A stretch of 64,000 nt of DNA, from positions 1 through 64,000 of the forward strand of contig NZ_FNXF01000010.1 in the NCBI RefSeq assembly GCF_900108485.1, read 5' to 3'. The number at the start of each line of letters is the position of its first letter. The stretch's first letter is position 1. The DNA comes from Rheinheimera pacifica (lineage in GTDB: Bacteria > Pseudomonadota > Gammaproteobacteria > Enterobacterales > Alteromonadaceae). The notes below the pieces were generated by a model that made no database searches, was not told where the DNA came from, and saw nothing but the letters and a program-made list of their open reading frames with translations. Positions 53,289 to 63,010 of the stretch are shown in pieces. The translations under genes and the position numbers were made by a program.

Positions 53289-54065
53289 TTATTCCAGATC
53301 GTCGAGTAAGTCATCAAATACGCTTTCATCCACTTCAGGCTCTTCCTGTTTTGGCGGATTACCGTCGTATATTTTAAACAACTGGCGCTGGTAATAAGAC
53401 TCTTTGACAAAGGCGTATGGATCGAGCGACTCTTCCAGCATATTCTCCATCGACATCAGCTGCTCACGCCCATCTAATGCATTGATAGCTGCCCTGGTCA
53501 GGGTAAGTGGGGTATTTAACAGCCCCAGCGGAAAATAAAGGTTATCTACCAAGCCACCTGCCGTGCCCCGCACGGTAGTAGGACCAAGCGCCGGCAACAT
53601 CAGGTAAGGGCCATCACCCACGCCCCACACTGCCAGTGTCTGGCTAAAATCCTCACCCTGCTCTACCAGACCTATTCTGGTAGCTACATCAAACAGGCCA
53701 AACAAGCCAAGTGTACTGTTTACCAGAAAACGCCCGGCGCTGATGGCAGCACGGTCTGGTTTTGCCTGCAACGTACCGTTTAAAAAGCTGGCTGGTTCAC
53801 TAAGGTTATTGGCTACATTAACCAAACCTTTACGTGCTGGCTTGGGTACTACAGTCATATACCCCACAGTGGCCGGGCGCAGGACATACTTGTCCAGAAT
53901 GTCGTAGTTAAAATCCCACAGTGGCCGGTTGATAGTTTCAAGCGGGTCCCGGCTATCCCGGTAATCAGTTTGCTGCTGAGCTTGTTTATTGTCAGGCTTA
54001 CTGGCACAGCCAGTAACCAGCAGCATTAACGGCAACAACACGGCAAAACACGACGATTTACGCAT
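53289..54065 (-). CDS. mlaA: outer-membrane lipid asymmetry lipoprotein MlaA (VacJ)
   Basis: The 258-residue lipoprotein has a lipobox (LLVTGC, Cys20) followed by the VacJ domain: DPLETINRPLWDFNYDILDKYVLRP, NLSEPASFLNG, FLVNSTLGLFGLFDVA, DFSQTLAVWGVGDGPYLMLPALGPTTVRG. MlaA removes phospholipids from the outer leaflet of the outer membrane together with porins. A C-terminal acidic tail (EEPEVDESVFDDLLDDLE) is extra. It starts right after ccmI, so it is likely co-transcribed with the ccm operon. Confidence 0.93.
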   Translation of the reverse strand: MRKSSCFAVLLPLMLLVTGCASKPDNKQAQQQTDYRDSRDPLETINRPLWDFNYDILDKYVLRPATVGYMTVVPKPARKGLVNVANNLSEPASFLNGTLQAKPDRAAISAGRFLVNSTLGLFGLFDVATRIGLVEQGEDFSQTLAVWGVGDGPYLMLPALGPTTVRGTAGGLVDNLYFPLGLLNTPLTLTRAAINALDGREQLMSMENMLEESLDPYAFVKESYYQRQLFKIYDGNPPKQEEPEVDESVFDDLLDDLE

Positions 54066-54066
54066 A

Positions 54067-55269
54067 TTAAGGTTCCAGTTTTAACGAAACAGAAAGCAAG
54101 GGATCATCAGAAAACGATAAAACAGCTGAAGCCGTTTGAATATCACCGGGGCGCTGCTCAACAGTACCTGACAACGACATGCGGGCAACAACCTGCACTT
54201 TATCAGCATTGGCCAGACTCCAGCCCGGCTGCATGGCCATTTGTTCTGTCAGCACCAGTTGCTGCTCACCGGACGGTAACGGAATGCGTTGTACAGCCAG
54301 CGGTAGTGCTGCCCCCTCTACCGCTTTAGCAAATAAGAACAGGCTGGCATTTGGATTGGCCTGCGCCAGCGCCGGATCAACATACAACGTAATACTAATT
54401 TGGCGCCCTTGCGGCATTTTATCGATGTTTAGCTGTTCTAAGCGTTGCTGCACTGCGGCATAACGCGGGTCATCTGCTGGCAGTTGTCTTAATAAAATCT
54501 GCCAGGCACTGGCGGCTTCGGTTAAATCGCCTTTTTCATAGGCAATCAGCGCCATCAGCGATAACGCATCGGTATTTTCCGTATCGCGGCTTAACACGCG
54601 GGCTACTGCGCGCCCGGCTCTGGCCAGGCTGTCGTCATCGCCGAGTAAAATCAGTGCCTGCGCATAACTAAGTAACAATGGTGAGCGCTCAGGCGTTAGC
54701 TTAAGGGCTTTTTCAAAAGCAGCGACGGCCTGCTCGAGCACACCCTGCGACATCCGGATACGGCCCAGCAGCATCCAGGCCACGGCATCATCACCTTCGT
54801 TAGCTAAGCGGGTACGCAGGGCCAGGGCAAACAGCTCGACTTCCTGATCTGATAACGGTTCTCCCTGGTTCAGCAATGCCCGCTCACCATATTGGGATAA
54901 GTTTTGCTGTGCCTGCTGCCACTGCAGCAACTGCCGATAATGCCCGGTACTGGCATATACACCGGCCACTATCAGTAAAGTAAGCATTAACAGCGCTAAC
55001 GGCAAACGCCAGTTCGCACTGCGGTTGTCTGTTTGTTGTAACTGCTGTTGCTGCAGCAAAAACTGACTTTTCAGCTCCTGCGCCGCGCTGTCGAAATCCT
55101 GCTCGGCCAGCTCACCGGCATCGCGGGCCAGTGCCAGCAACTGCAAGCGCTCTTCAAATAATTGGGCCGGAGTTTGCAGGGGTAACTCTTTGCTGCGCCT
55201 GGGCCAGAACAACACTGTTGCGCTTAGCAATAACATCAGTACAGCAGCAGATAACAACGGCCACATCAT
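54067..55269 (-). CDS. ccmI: c-type cytochrome biogenesis protein CcmI
   Basis: This 400-residue protein has an N-terminal helix and a second helix (about 97-117), with a leucine-zipper-like coiled region between them (FEERLQLLALARDAGELAEQDFDSAAQELKSQFL). TPR repeats follow (about 150-275; ALRTRLANEGDDAVAWMLLGRIRMSQG..., ALKLTPERSPLLLSYAQALI), then a C-terminal periplasmic domain (QISITLYVDPAL...). This is the CcmI layout; it holds apocytochrome c for haem ligation. It overlaps ccmH by 4 bp. Confidence 0.9.
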   Translation of the reverse strand: MMWPLLSAAVLMLLLSATVLFWPRRSKELPLQTPAQLFEERLQLLALARDAGELAEQDFDSAAQELKSQFLLQQQQLQQTDNRSANWRLPLALLMLTLLIVAGVYASTGHYRQLLQWQQAQQNLSQYGERALLNQGEPLSDQEVELFALALRTRLANEGDDAVAWMLLGRIRMSQGVLEQAVAAFEKALKLTPERSPLLLSYAQALILLGDDDSLARAGRAVARVLSRDTENTDALSLMALIAYEKGDLTEAASAWQILLRQLPADDPRYAAVQQRLEQLNIDKMPQGRQISITLYVDPALAQANPNASLFLFAKAVEGAALPLAVQRIPLPSGEQQLVLTEQMAMQPGWSLANADKVQVVARMSLSGTVEQRPGDIQTASAVLSFSDDPLLSVSLKLEP

Positions 55270-55724
55270 GGCTTTTTACTCCGGTAACGTTTAATCAGCT
55301 GATCCAGCTCAGTATTTAACTCGCTTTTAGTATCAGCATTGTGTTGTGGTTGCCGGCTACGGCGGTAAATTGCCGTACCGAGCAATAATGTCAGCATTAG
55401 CACCGGGGCTAACCATAACCACAGCGTATAGCGGTTCAGTGGTGGCTGATAATGCACAAAGTCGCCGTAGCGGTTAATCATGTAATCTAATACCTGCTGC
55501 CGCTCCTGGCCCTGGCGCACCAGCTCGTAAGTTTTTTGCCGCATATCTACTGCCACTATGGCGTTGGAATCAGCAATATTCTGGTTCTGACACTGTGGGC
55601 AGCGCAGCTCTGCCGTTAAGCTGCGGTATAAATCGCGCTGGCTGTCGTTGTCAAACTGCAGCAACTCCTGTGCATGCAGTGCGCCGCTTAACAGCAATAA
55701 TACTGTCGCAATAAGGTATTTCAT
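55266..55724 (-). CDS. ccmH: cytochrome c maturation protein CcmH
   Basis: The protein has about 152 residues from ATG 55724, whose ATGA overlaps the ccmG stop and has TGGAG upstream. An upstream in-frame start at 55769 is less likely. A signal peptide (to HAQE) precedes the redox motif LRCPQCQN with its CxxC that reduces apocytochrome, and QNQNIADSNA. A membrane helix (LWLAPVLMLTLLLGTAIY) follows. It is the short CcmH form, with CcmI separate. Confidence 0.93.
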   Translation of the reverse strand: MKYLIATVLLLLSGALHAQELLQFDNDSQRDLYRSLTAELRCPQCQNQNIADSNAIVAVDMRQKTYELVRQGQERQQVLDYMINRYGDFVHYQPPLNRYTLWLWLAPVLMLTLLLGTAIYRRSRQPQHNADTKSELNTELDQLIKRYRSKKP

Positions 55725-56293
55725 GGCTGGCTCCACTGCTGATACAGCGGTGCCAGTTTGGCGCGCCATATTTGTGGGTTAATATCACCAATATGATGTG
55801 CCCGCACTATACCGTTGCTATCAATCAGAAAGGTTTCCGGTGCGCCGCTAACGCCTAAATCCAGCGATAAACGCCGCTCCAGATCGAGAATATTAAACTG
55901 ATAAGGATCGCCGTTTTGCTGCAGTTTCTGTGCTACATCCTGTTGCAATGCTTTAAGACTAAAAGGCGCATCAAAGGTAGGATCGCGCGGCAGCTCATAA
56001 TACAAGCCGACAATTTTAACACCCTGCTTGCGCAGCTCGGTCAGGTACCCCAGTTCAGCATTACAGGTTGGGCACCAGGTACCCCAGACATTGAGCAAAA
56101 AAGTTTCGCCGTGCAGCTGCTCCGGCGTCCAGATGTGTTGTGGCTGCATCAGATCTGCCAGGGCAAATTCAGGCAATGCTTTGTTCAGACTGGCTGATTC
56201 ACGCTCACGCGGATCGGAAAACAAGCCACTGAGCAAAAATACAGTCAGCAGCAAAAACAGCGCCAGCGGCACATAAAAAAACAGCTTACGCAT
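55721..56293 (-). CDS. ccmG: thiol:disulfide interchange protein CcmG (DsbE)
   Basis: The 190-residue protein is anchored by an N-terminal helix (about 5-25) and has a thioredoxin-like periplasmic domain with the active site WCPTC in NVWGTWCPTCNAELGYL and GVSGAPETFLID (cis-Pro loop). It keeps the CxxCH cysteines of apocytochromes or CcmH reduced. It overlaps ccmF by 8 bp. Confidence 0.94.
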   Translation of the reverse strand: MRKLFFYVPLALFLLLTVFLLSGLFSDPRERESASLNKALPEFALADLMQPQHIWTPEQLHGETFLLNVWGTWCPTCNAELGYLTELRKQGVKIVGLYYELPRDPTFDAPFSLKALQQDVAQKLQQNGDPYQFNILDLERRLSLDLGVSGAPETFLIDSNGIVRAHHIGDINPQIWRAKLAPLYQQWSQP

Positions 56294-58253
56294 TGGCCAC
56301 CTCCTGCTTTGTTGCCGGTGGCGTTTTACGCCGGTAGCGTTTATCCGCCAAAGCCAGTAAAGCGCCTAATGACATCAGCAAACCGCCGAGCCAAATCCAG
56401 CGTACAAAAGGTTTAACCTGAATACGCAGTGCCCAGGCATTCCCCGGTAATTCTTCCCCCAAAGACACATATAAATCACGGCTTAAACGGGCATGCACTG
56501 CCGCTTCCGTCATAATAGTGCGCTGAATGCGGTAAAAACGTTTTTCTGCGTGCAAGTGCGTAACGTAACGGCCATCTTTACGTACATCAAGCTCGGCGGC
56601 CTGGCCGCCATAATTTGGTCCGTCCAGATCGTACACATCCACCAGCGTAAACTGATAACCAGCCAGTGTGGCAGTATCGCCTTCCTGCATCCGCACATCG
56701 CGCTCTTCGGTGTAGGTTTTGGTCATGGCAACACCAATCACCAGCACAGCAAAACCAATATGAGCCAGTGTCATACCATAATGGCTGGCATTAAGTTTAG
56801 TCAGACCCTGCGTTACAGAACCAAACTGACGCATGCGCAGCATTACCTCAGCCAATGCTGATACGCCCACCCAGGCACCCAATAACATGCCCAGTAATGC
56901 CAGGTTAGCCTGCACACTTTGCATACTGGCTAATACACCAAGTGCCAATATCAAAGCCGCCACTAATATCAGGCCAAGCGGTTTAACCAACGGCGTAAAT
57001 TGTTGCTGCTTCCAGCGTACCCAGGGGCCTAAACCCAGCATCAGCGCAAACGGAATCGTTAGATAATAAAACATCTGATTAAAAAACGGCTCGCCGATAG
57101 AGATAGAGCCTAAGCCCAGCTCTTTATGAAATAACGGAAATAAAGTACCCAGAAACACAATTAAACAGGCTGTCAGCAGAAATATATTATTGCCCCACAG
57201 CATCATTTCGCGTGAAAACAGCTGATAGCGTGCTTGCGAGCGTACAGAGTTCATTCGCATGCCATATAACAGCAACGAACCGCCCACCACCAGCAGTAAA
57301 AATACTAACAGGTACATACCGCGGCCCGGATCAGTAGCAAATGAGTGCACTGACACCAGCACACCGGAGCGTACCAAAAAGGCCCCTACCAGGCTAAGCG
57401 CAAACGCAGCCAGGGCCAGCAGTACTGTCCAGCTTTTAAAGGTGCCGCGTTTTTCGGTTACTGCCAGGCTGTGAATTAATGCCGTACCGGCCAGCCAGGG
57501 CATAAAAGAGGCGTTTTCTACCGGGTCCCAGAACCACCAACCGCCCCAGCCCAGCTCGTTATATGCCCACCAGCTACCCAGCATGATACCCAGCGTAAGA
57601 AATAACCAGGCAGCCAGTGCCCAGGGCCGTACCCAACGTGCCCAGACGCTATCAAAACGGCCGCCCATCAGTGCCGCTATGGCAAAGGCAAAGGCCACAG
57701 CAAAACCAACGTAGCCCATATACAACGTAGGCGGGTGCAGGATCATGCCAAAATCCTGCAACAGCGGGTTAAGATCGCGCCCCTCTACCGGAAAAAACGG
57801 CAGGCTACGCTCAAACGGATTCGACATAAACAACGAGAAGGCAATAAAGCCGACACAGATCACACCCATAATCCCCAGAATACGGCCCAACAGCAGTAAA
57901 GGTAGAGCTTTGGAGAACTGTGCAACTAAGGCTGTCCAGCCTGCCAGCATAAGCACCCACAACAGCATAGAGCCTTCGTGCGAGCCAAAACTGGCGGTGA
58001 TCTGATAATACCAGGGCAAGGTGCTGCTGGAGTTTTGCGCCACGTTAACTACGGTGAAATCGTTAGTGCGAAAAGCGTAAATCAGTGCCAGCATTGCCAG
58101 CAAACAAAACAAAAACTGGCCTAAGGCCAGCGGTTTGGCCAGCAACAACATACGCTGGTTAGCTACAAAACTGCCATATAAAGGGATAATTGCCAGTAAC
58201 AGCGATAAAGCAAAGGCAAATGTCAGCGCAAGCTGACCGGCTTCAACGATCAT
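56286..58253 (-). CDS. ccmF: cytochrome c haem lyase subunit CcmF
   Basis: This 655-residue integral membrane protein has about 15 hydrophobic helices and the tryptophan-rich WWD motif ELGWGGWWFWDPVENASFMPWL, the mark of CcmF haem-handling proteins. ITASFGSHEGSMLLWVLM and LHPPTLYMGYVGFAVAFAFA carry conserved His ligands. It joins haem to apocytochrome c with CcmH and CcmI. It abuts ccmE (1-bp overlap). Confidence 0.95.
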   Translation of the reverse strand: MIVEAGQLALTFAFALSLLLAIIPLYGSFVANQRMLLLAKPLALGQFLFCLLAMLALIYAFRTNDFTVVNVAQNSSSTLPWYYQITASFGSHEGSMLLWVLMLAGWTALVAQFSKALPLLLLGRILGIMGVICVGFIAFSLFMSNPFERSLPFFPVEGRDLNPLLQDFGMILHPPTLYMGYVGFAVAFAFAIAALMGGRFDSVWARWVRPWALAAWLFLTLGIMLGSWWAYNELGWGGWWFWDPVENASFMPWLAGTALIHSLAVTEKRGTFKSWTVLLALAAFALSLVGAFLVRSGVLVSVHSFATDPGRGMYLLVFLLLVVGGSLLLYGMRMNSVRSQARYQLFSREMMLWGNNIFLLTACLIVFLGTLFPLFHKELGLGSISIGEPFFNQMFYYLTIPFALMLGLGPWVRWKQQQFTPLVKPLGLILVAALILALGVLASMQSVQANLALLGMLLGAWVGVSALAEVMLRMRQFGSVTQGLTKLNASHYGMTLAHIGFAVLVIGVAMTKTYTEERDVRMQEGDTATLAGYQFTLVDVYDLDGPNYGGQAAELDVRKDGRYVTHLHAEKRFYRIQRTIMTEAAVHARLSRDLYVSLGEELPGNAWALRIQVKPFVRWIWLGGLLMSLGALLALADKRYRRKTPPATKQEVANA

Positions 58254-58738
58254 TAATAGCTCCCGCTGGCTGGTTGCTGCTGTGACGGCGGTACATGCTT
58301 AATACCTTTTAATGCTTCGGCAACTTCCGGCGGCATATATTCTTCATCGTGCTTGGCCAGCACTTCTGACGCTTTAATGGTTGTGGCATCCTGTAACACA
58401 CCTTGTGCCACTATACCCTGCCCTTCACGAAACAAATCCGGCAGGATGCCTTCGTATATTACGGTAACCAGCGGGCCGGTATCGACCAGATCAAAGCTGA
58501 CTTTCAGTGACTCAGGGTCGCGTTTTACTGACCCTGCAACCACCATACCGCCAATACGCAGGCGCTGACCAACCTGTGGTTTTATTTTGTCCTTACCAAG
58601 GCCGTCCACTAACTGTGATGGCGTATAAAATAAGTCAATATTCTGCTGCAAGGCATAAAGCATGGCAGCTACGGCTCCGGTGAGTAAACCAATAACCAAC
58701 AAAATGGCAAACAGGCGTTTCTGACGTCTTGGCTGCAT
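58253..58738 (-). CDS. ccmE: haem chaperone CcmE
   Basis: This 161-residue protein has one N-terminal membrane helix (about 9-29) and a beta-barrel OB-like domain. The haem-attaching histidine lies in [14 protein letters not shown] (near residue 130). It carries haem from CcmC to CcmF in the periplasm. The [11 protein letters not shown] stretch is also typical. Confidence 0.95.
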   Translation of the reverse strand: MQPRRQKRLFAILLVIGLLTGAVAAMLYALQQNIDLFYTPSQLVDGLGKDKIKPQVGQRLRIGGMVVAGSVKRDPESLKVSFDLVDTGPLVTVIYEGILPDLFREGQGIVAQGVLQDATTIKASEVLAKHDEEYMPPEVAEALKGIKHVPPSQQQPASGSY

Positions 58739-58938
58739 TAGTGTGCTTGCTCCTGATACTGCTGAAGGCGTTTTTCGCGGGCCAGCTTTGCACTAAGCTG
58801 ACGCTTGAATTGTTTATGCTGGTACTGGCTGTACCAGGCTAAGGCGGCCAGCATGACATAGCTGCTGCCAAAAGATAACCAGACAAACAGACCATAACCG
58901 CCCATTGCCCAAAATTCTGCCCATGACTGAAAATACAT
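58738..58938 (-). CDS. ccmD: haem exporter subunit CcmD
   Basis: The 66-residue small membrane protein has the CcmD stretch [16 protein letters not shown], one helix, and a basic cytoplasmic tail. It stabilises the CcmABC-CcmE complex. The stop overlaps the ccmE start; the call rests on size, the stretch and its place between ccmC and ccmE. Confidence 0.9.
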   Translation of the reverse strand: MYFQSWAEFWAMGGYGLFVWLSFGSSYVMLAALAWYSQYQHKQFKRQLSAKLAREKRLQQYQEQAH

Positions 58939-58940
58939 AT

Positions 58941-59675
58941 TTAGTCTCCTGCCATTGCTTTAACCCAGGGCCGGTGCTGCTCGTTTACCAGTATTGCCGT
59001 GCGTAGCCGAACACACAGCAGTGCCAGCATTAATATTTTAAATGCCAGAATGCTGATCAACAGTGGCCATAGCATGCTTGGATCAATCGACGGTTTGGCA
59101 AACTTGGTTATAGACGCGCCCTGATGCAAAGTGTTCCACCATTCTACCGAAAAATGGATAATCGGCAGATTAATTACACCCACTACGGCCAGCAAAGAGG
59201 CCACTTTGGCACCGGTTTGCCGGTCTGAAAAAGCACCGCTTAATGCTATTACACCAAGGTAAAGAAATAACAAAATAAGTTCTGATGTTAAGCGGGCGTC
59301 CCATACCCACCAGGTACCCCACATTGGTTTACCCCAGGCCATACCGGTAATAAGCGCTATAGCCGTGTATACCGCACCTATAGGCGCAATAGCCAGTACT
59401 GACCACTGTGCGACTTTTACCTGCCATACCAGCGCAATAAAGGCTGCTATAGCCATAGCAGAATAAGTACCCATAGACATAATGGCGGCAGGTACATGCA
59501 AATGAATAATACGGTAGCTATCGCCCTGCTGATAGTCGGGCGGTGTAAATGCCAGGCCCCAGATATTGCCCAGCAGCAGCAATAGCAGGGCTGCGCCCAT
59601 TAACCATGGCATAAGACGGCCACACAAGTGGTAAACGGTTTCAGGCTTAGCGTAAGGATGCAACCATTTAAACAT
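58941..59675 (-). CDS. ccmC: haem exporter membrane protein CcmC
   Basis: This 244-residue protein has six membrane helices and the WWD motif MWGTWWVWDARLTSELILLFLYLG, with HVPAAIMSMGTY and IHFSVEWWNTLHQG carrying the conserved haem-ligand His residues. It loads haem on CcmE. It begins 1 bp after ccmB in the operon. Confidence 0.95.
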   Translation of the reverse strand: MFKWLHPYAKPETVYHLCGRLMPWLMGAALLLLLLGNIWGLAFTPPDYQQGDSYRIIHLHVPAAIMSMGTYSAMAIAAFIALVWQVKVAQWSVLAIAPIGAVYTAIALITGMAWGKPMWGTWWVWDARLTSELILLFLYLGVIALSGAFSDRQTGAKVASLLAVVGVINLPIIHFSVEWWNTLHQGASITKFAKPSIDPSMLWPLLISILAFKILMLALLCVRLRTAILVNEQHRPWVKAMAGD

Positions 59676-59676
59676 A

Positions 59677-60342
59677 TCAGCTCACATTTATTTTCAGCGC
59701 GCTGGTCACCGCAACCGGTACCAATGCCAAAGCAAATAACAACATAGCCAGCATCACGGCCAGTTGTCCGTGATACGGCAGCGCCATACTGGCCGCTTCC
59801 ATCGCCGCACTGGCGAATATCAGCAGCGGAATATACAGGGGCAGAATCAGCAGTGCCAGTAAAATGCCACCTTTATCGGCCGACACCGTAAGTGCTGCGC
59901 CAAGCACACTGAGCAAACTCAGCAGCGGTGTACCCAATAGCAAGGTTAATACCATAGCAATAAAGCTGGCCATATCAACGTTAAGCAACAGCGCAACTAA
60001 AGGTGATAACAACACCAGAGGCAAGCCGGTACTTAGCCAGTTGGCCAGTAATTTGGCCAGCACAAAAGCTAACAACGGCTGGCGCGATGCCACCAATTGC
60101 TCCACCACACCGTTGCGGTAATCGTCTTTAAACAGCCTTTCGGCGGCCAGCAACACACTAAGCAAAGCGGCTATCCAGATCACTCCGGGTGCGATAATAC
60201 GCAGCAAATTTGGCTCTGGCCCAACGCCCAGTGGAAATAAACTCAGCACAATAAGGAAAAAAAGTACCGGGTTTAGCCAGTCAGCTTTTTGTCGTGCCAG
60301 CAGGCGCAATTCACGCTTTAAAAAAGGTCCCAGGGTTACCAT
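59677..60342 (-). CDS. ccmB: haem exporter membrane protein CcmB
   Basis: The 221-residue protein has six hydrophobic helices and the family's LKRELRLLARQKADWLNPVLFFLIVLSLFPLGVGPEP start, then RLFKDDYRNGVVEQL. It is the membrane partner of CcmA that releases haem-loaded CcmE. It overlaps ccmA by 7 bp. Confidence 0.94.
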   Translation of the reverse strand: MVTLGPFLKRELRLLARQKADWLNPVLFFLIVLSLFPLGVGPEPNLLRIIAPGVIWIAALLSVLLAAERLFKDDYRNGVVEQLVASRQPLLAFVLAKLLANWLSTGLPLVLLSPLVALLLNVDMASFIAMVLTLLLGTPLLSLLSVLGAALTVSADKGGILLALLILPLYIPLLIFASAAMEAASMALPYHGQLAVMLAMLLFALALVPVAVTSALKINVS

Positions 60343-61034
60343 CGGTACGCCAGCTCCAGCGTGTTAAGGCCGTCATACACCATACTAAGCGGCTGGTGAG
60401 TGGTCAGAATAATAGCGCCGCCACAGGTTAAATGTTGCAGAAAAAACTGCTGCAACATCGCAATAGCCGATTGATCCAGTGCAGTAAAGGGTTCATCTAA
60501 AATCCACAGCTGGCTGCGGCTGAACCACAACCGCGCCAGTGATACCCGTCGTTGTTGCCCGGCTGATAACATACGACAGGGAATATCTTCCAGCCCGGCA
60601 AGCCCGAGTGTTGCCAGCAGGGCCAAATCATCGGCCTGCGGCAGTTCTGCCGCTGCGCGCCAGAATGCCAGATTTTCCAATGCTGTTAATTGCTCATGAA
60701 TACCACTGTGGTGGCCGATATAACACAGGTTAGCGGCGTAATCTGTGGCAACATCAGCTACAGGTTGCCGGCAATAAAGCAATTGCCCTTCGTCAGGCGT
60801 AGCCAGGCCAGCGAGCAGCCGCAGCAACGAGCTTTTACCGGCGCCATTTTTACCGGCTACCTGCAACAGCTCACCGGCATGCACCTGTAACGACAACTGC
60901 TCAAACAGCACTCTGTCTTGCCGGATACAGCTAAGTGACTGAGCTTGCAGTAGCAACTGGCCAACTGGTACAGAAAAGGGCTGATGTTTAATCACTGGCC
61001 TCTGGCTATCGACGATAGGAAAAATTGCGCGCAT
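60336..61034 (-). CDS. ccmA: haem exporter ATP-binding protein CcmA
   Basis: This 232-residue ABC ATPase has Walker A (GKNGAGKSS), signature LSAGQQRR, Walker B (LWILDEPFTALD) and the switch His (LTTHQ). Its length and the family-typical VAGKNGAGKSSLLRLLAGL match CcmA. The first 25 or so residues are longer than E. coli CcmA and the ATG at 61034 has no clear ribosome-binding site, so the true start may be internal. It is the first gene of the operon, divergent from the FliK-like gene 65 bp away. Confidence 0.92.
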   Translation of the reverse strand: MRAIFPIVDSQRPVIKHQPFSVPVGQLLLQAQSLSCIRQDRVLFEQLSLQVHAGELLQVAGKNGAGKSSLLRLLAGLATPDEGQLLYCRQPVADVATDYAANLCYIGHHSGIHEQLTALENLAFWRAAAELPQADDLALLATLGLAGLEDIPCRMLSAGQQRRVSLARLWFSRSQLWILDEPFTALDQSAIAMLQQFFLQHLTCGGAIILTTHQPLSMVYDGLNTLELAYRW

Positions 61035-61099
61035 ATTACCATATTGGCGTCATAATACGAATGCAGCGATAGCACACAGCAGAACAAAACAGGCAAAAT

Positions 61100-63001
61100 A
61101 TGAACCAGATCAATCTGGATAAGCTGTTTCAGCTTAGTCCGGGCCAAAAAGCCGACCCGGCAGTATTAAAGCTGGTGGTAGCACAGGTATATCAGGCTCA
61201 GGTGCAACAGCTGACTAACGGTCAGTTTGGCCTGCAGTTGCCTGCGCCCCGCGCCCCACTGCAAATTACCTTACCAGCTAACCTGCCGGCCAATGTGCAG
61301 GCAATGCTGCAAAGCAGTGTTCAAACAGCCTTAGCGGTTACACCTGGCATGCCAACGCAAAGCCCTCCCCCGCCAGCTACCAGCCCGCAGGCAAATGTGC
61401 AGCTGCAGTTTTTACCGCAGAGCAATGGCCAGTTGCAACTGGTGCTGCAATCAGCCTCAGCGCCCATTACGCTGACACTAAGTGCAGTACAGGCACAGCA
61501 ATTGTTATCGTCGGTGTTATCTGCCGGTTTGCCCGGGTTCCAGCCCCAGCCGGCTGCAGCAACGCAACTGCCGGTTAATGTGCTACAACAACCACAAGGC
61601 CTGGCGCTGCAACTTGGCAATGGCGCAGTGGTGCGGCTACCTGCCACTACTCAGGCGGCACTTATGCAACAATTGTCCGGCAGTGGCGCCGCCGGCTCAT
61701 TATCTGCCGATACTAAAATTGCACCACCACAGGTGCTGCTGGATATCAAAGCAGAGCGCCAGCAGTTGGTACTGCAGCTACAAATACTGCCTGCCAATAT
61801 TAAAGCGGCTGGCACTGTGGTTAATGCCAATCTGGCCACAATACCGGTAACCCTGAATAAAGCCGAGCAAAGTGCTGTGCTGCAACAACTGCTGCAACTG
61901 TTTAATCAACCGGCCAGAAGCACCACTGCAGTACCTGCAGCTGCACAACAGCTACTTAGCCAACTGTCTGGCAGCGTAAATGCCGGCACTCAACCATACC
62001 AACTGCAATTACAACAACAGGCCAGCCATTGGCAATTATTACTGCAGCCGGTTAAAACCTCTGCCAGTGTAATAATAACGCCGGAGGCACTTAGCAGGAC
62101 GTTGCAGTTTAATACAGACAGCAACGCCACTGCTGCAAAAACGCCGGCAAGCACAGTACAGACGCCGCAAACACCAAATACACAACAACTGGTACAGCAG
62201 GCATGGCGACACTTGCTGCCGCTTATGCCGGTGCAGGCAGATACCCTTGCCAGCCTGCCAGAGCTGCCACCAGCGGTGCAGCAAATTTTGCAACTGGTGC
62301 GGCAAAGCCAGCCAGCGGCAGATAAAGTGCCGTCGCCACAGCAACTGATAAGCCAGCTGAACAGCCTGCTACAATTTCAACCGCTGCAGCCTTCTGCTAC
62401 GGCTCAAACCAGTGGCGGTGCGCTGGCCGCAGCGATACAGTTACTGCTTGGCCATTTATTGCAAAAACCACTTGCGGCAGCAACACAACCGGCAAATAAG
62501 CCACTGGCACAACTGATCAGCCAGTTGGAGCCAGGCCAGGCCAGCAGTTTGCTGCGCCAACTGGCTGGCCATAGCAGCACGCTGCAACAAAGCCAATTGG
62601 CCACGCTGGATAGCAACAATGCGCAAACGCAACAGCTATTACTGCAATTACCGATGCAACAAGGCAGCCAGAGTGTGTTTAGCCAGTTGTTACTGGAACA
62701 ACGCGAAGCAGATGGCAAGCACAATGGCGAAAAACAAACCCTGTGGCAGCTGACAATGAAGTTTGATTTAAAGCAGCTGGGCCAGCTGATGGTGGTAGCA
62801 AAATTACAGCAACAACAATTGCAACTGCAGTTTTATACTGACGAAATGCAGGCTAAATTGCAGGCTGATCGCTTTTTACCTTTGCTCAGTGACCGTTGTA
62901 AAGCACAGGGGTTAGAAGTAACGCAGGCAGAGTGTACGCTGGGTAAAATCCCCGACACCATCTTGCCCCGTGCCAACAGCCTGCTGGCAATTAAAGTATA
63001 A
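61100..63001 (+). CDS. FliK-like flagellar hook-length control domain protein
   Basis: This 633-residue protein is very rich in Gln, Ala, Leu and Pro (low-complexity centre, about 60-530). Its C-terminal 100 residues (EKQTLWQLTMKFDLKQLGQLMVVAKLQQQQLQLQFYTDEMQAKLQADRFLPLLSDRC) look like the Flg_hook domain of FliK. No signal peptide is seen. It is followed after 9 bp by an FlhB C-domain homologue, and this pair occurs beside ccm and che genes in related bacteria. The main flagellar fliK is presumably elsewhere; this copy's role is unclear. Confidence 0.78.
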   Translation: MNQINLDKLFQLSPGQKADPAVLKLVVAQVYQAQVQQLTNGQFGLQLPAPRAPLQITLPANLPANVQAMLQSSVQTALAVTPGMPTQSPPPPATSPQANVQLQFLPQSNGQLQLVLQSASAPITLTLSAVQAQQLLSSVLSAGLPGFQPQPAAATQLPVNVLQQPQGLALQLGNGAVVRLPATTQAALMQQLSGSGAAGSLSADTKIAPPQVLLDIKAERQQLVLQLQILPANIKAAGTVVNANLATIPVTLNKAEQSAVLQQLLQLFNQPARSTTAVPAAAQQLLSQLSGSVNAGTQPYQLQLQQQASHWQLLLQPVKTSASVIITPEALSRTLQFNTDSNATAAKTPASTVQTPQTPNTQQLVQQAWRHLLPLMPVQADTLASLPELPPAVQQILQLVRQSQPAADKVPSPQQLISQLNSLLQFQPLQPSATAQTSGGALAAAIQLLLGHLLQKPLAAATQPANKPLAQLISQLEPGQASSLLRQLAGHSSTLQQSQLATLDSNNAQTQQLLLQLPMQQGSQSVFSQLLLEQREADGKHNGEKQTLWQLTMKFDLKQLGQLMVVAKLQQQQLQLQFYTDEMQAKLQADRFLPLLSDRCKAQGLEVTQAECTLGKIPDTILPRANSLLAIKV

Positions 63002-63010
63002 GGAGTTTGA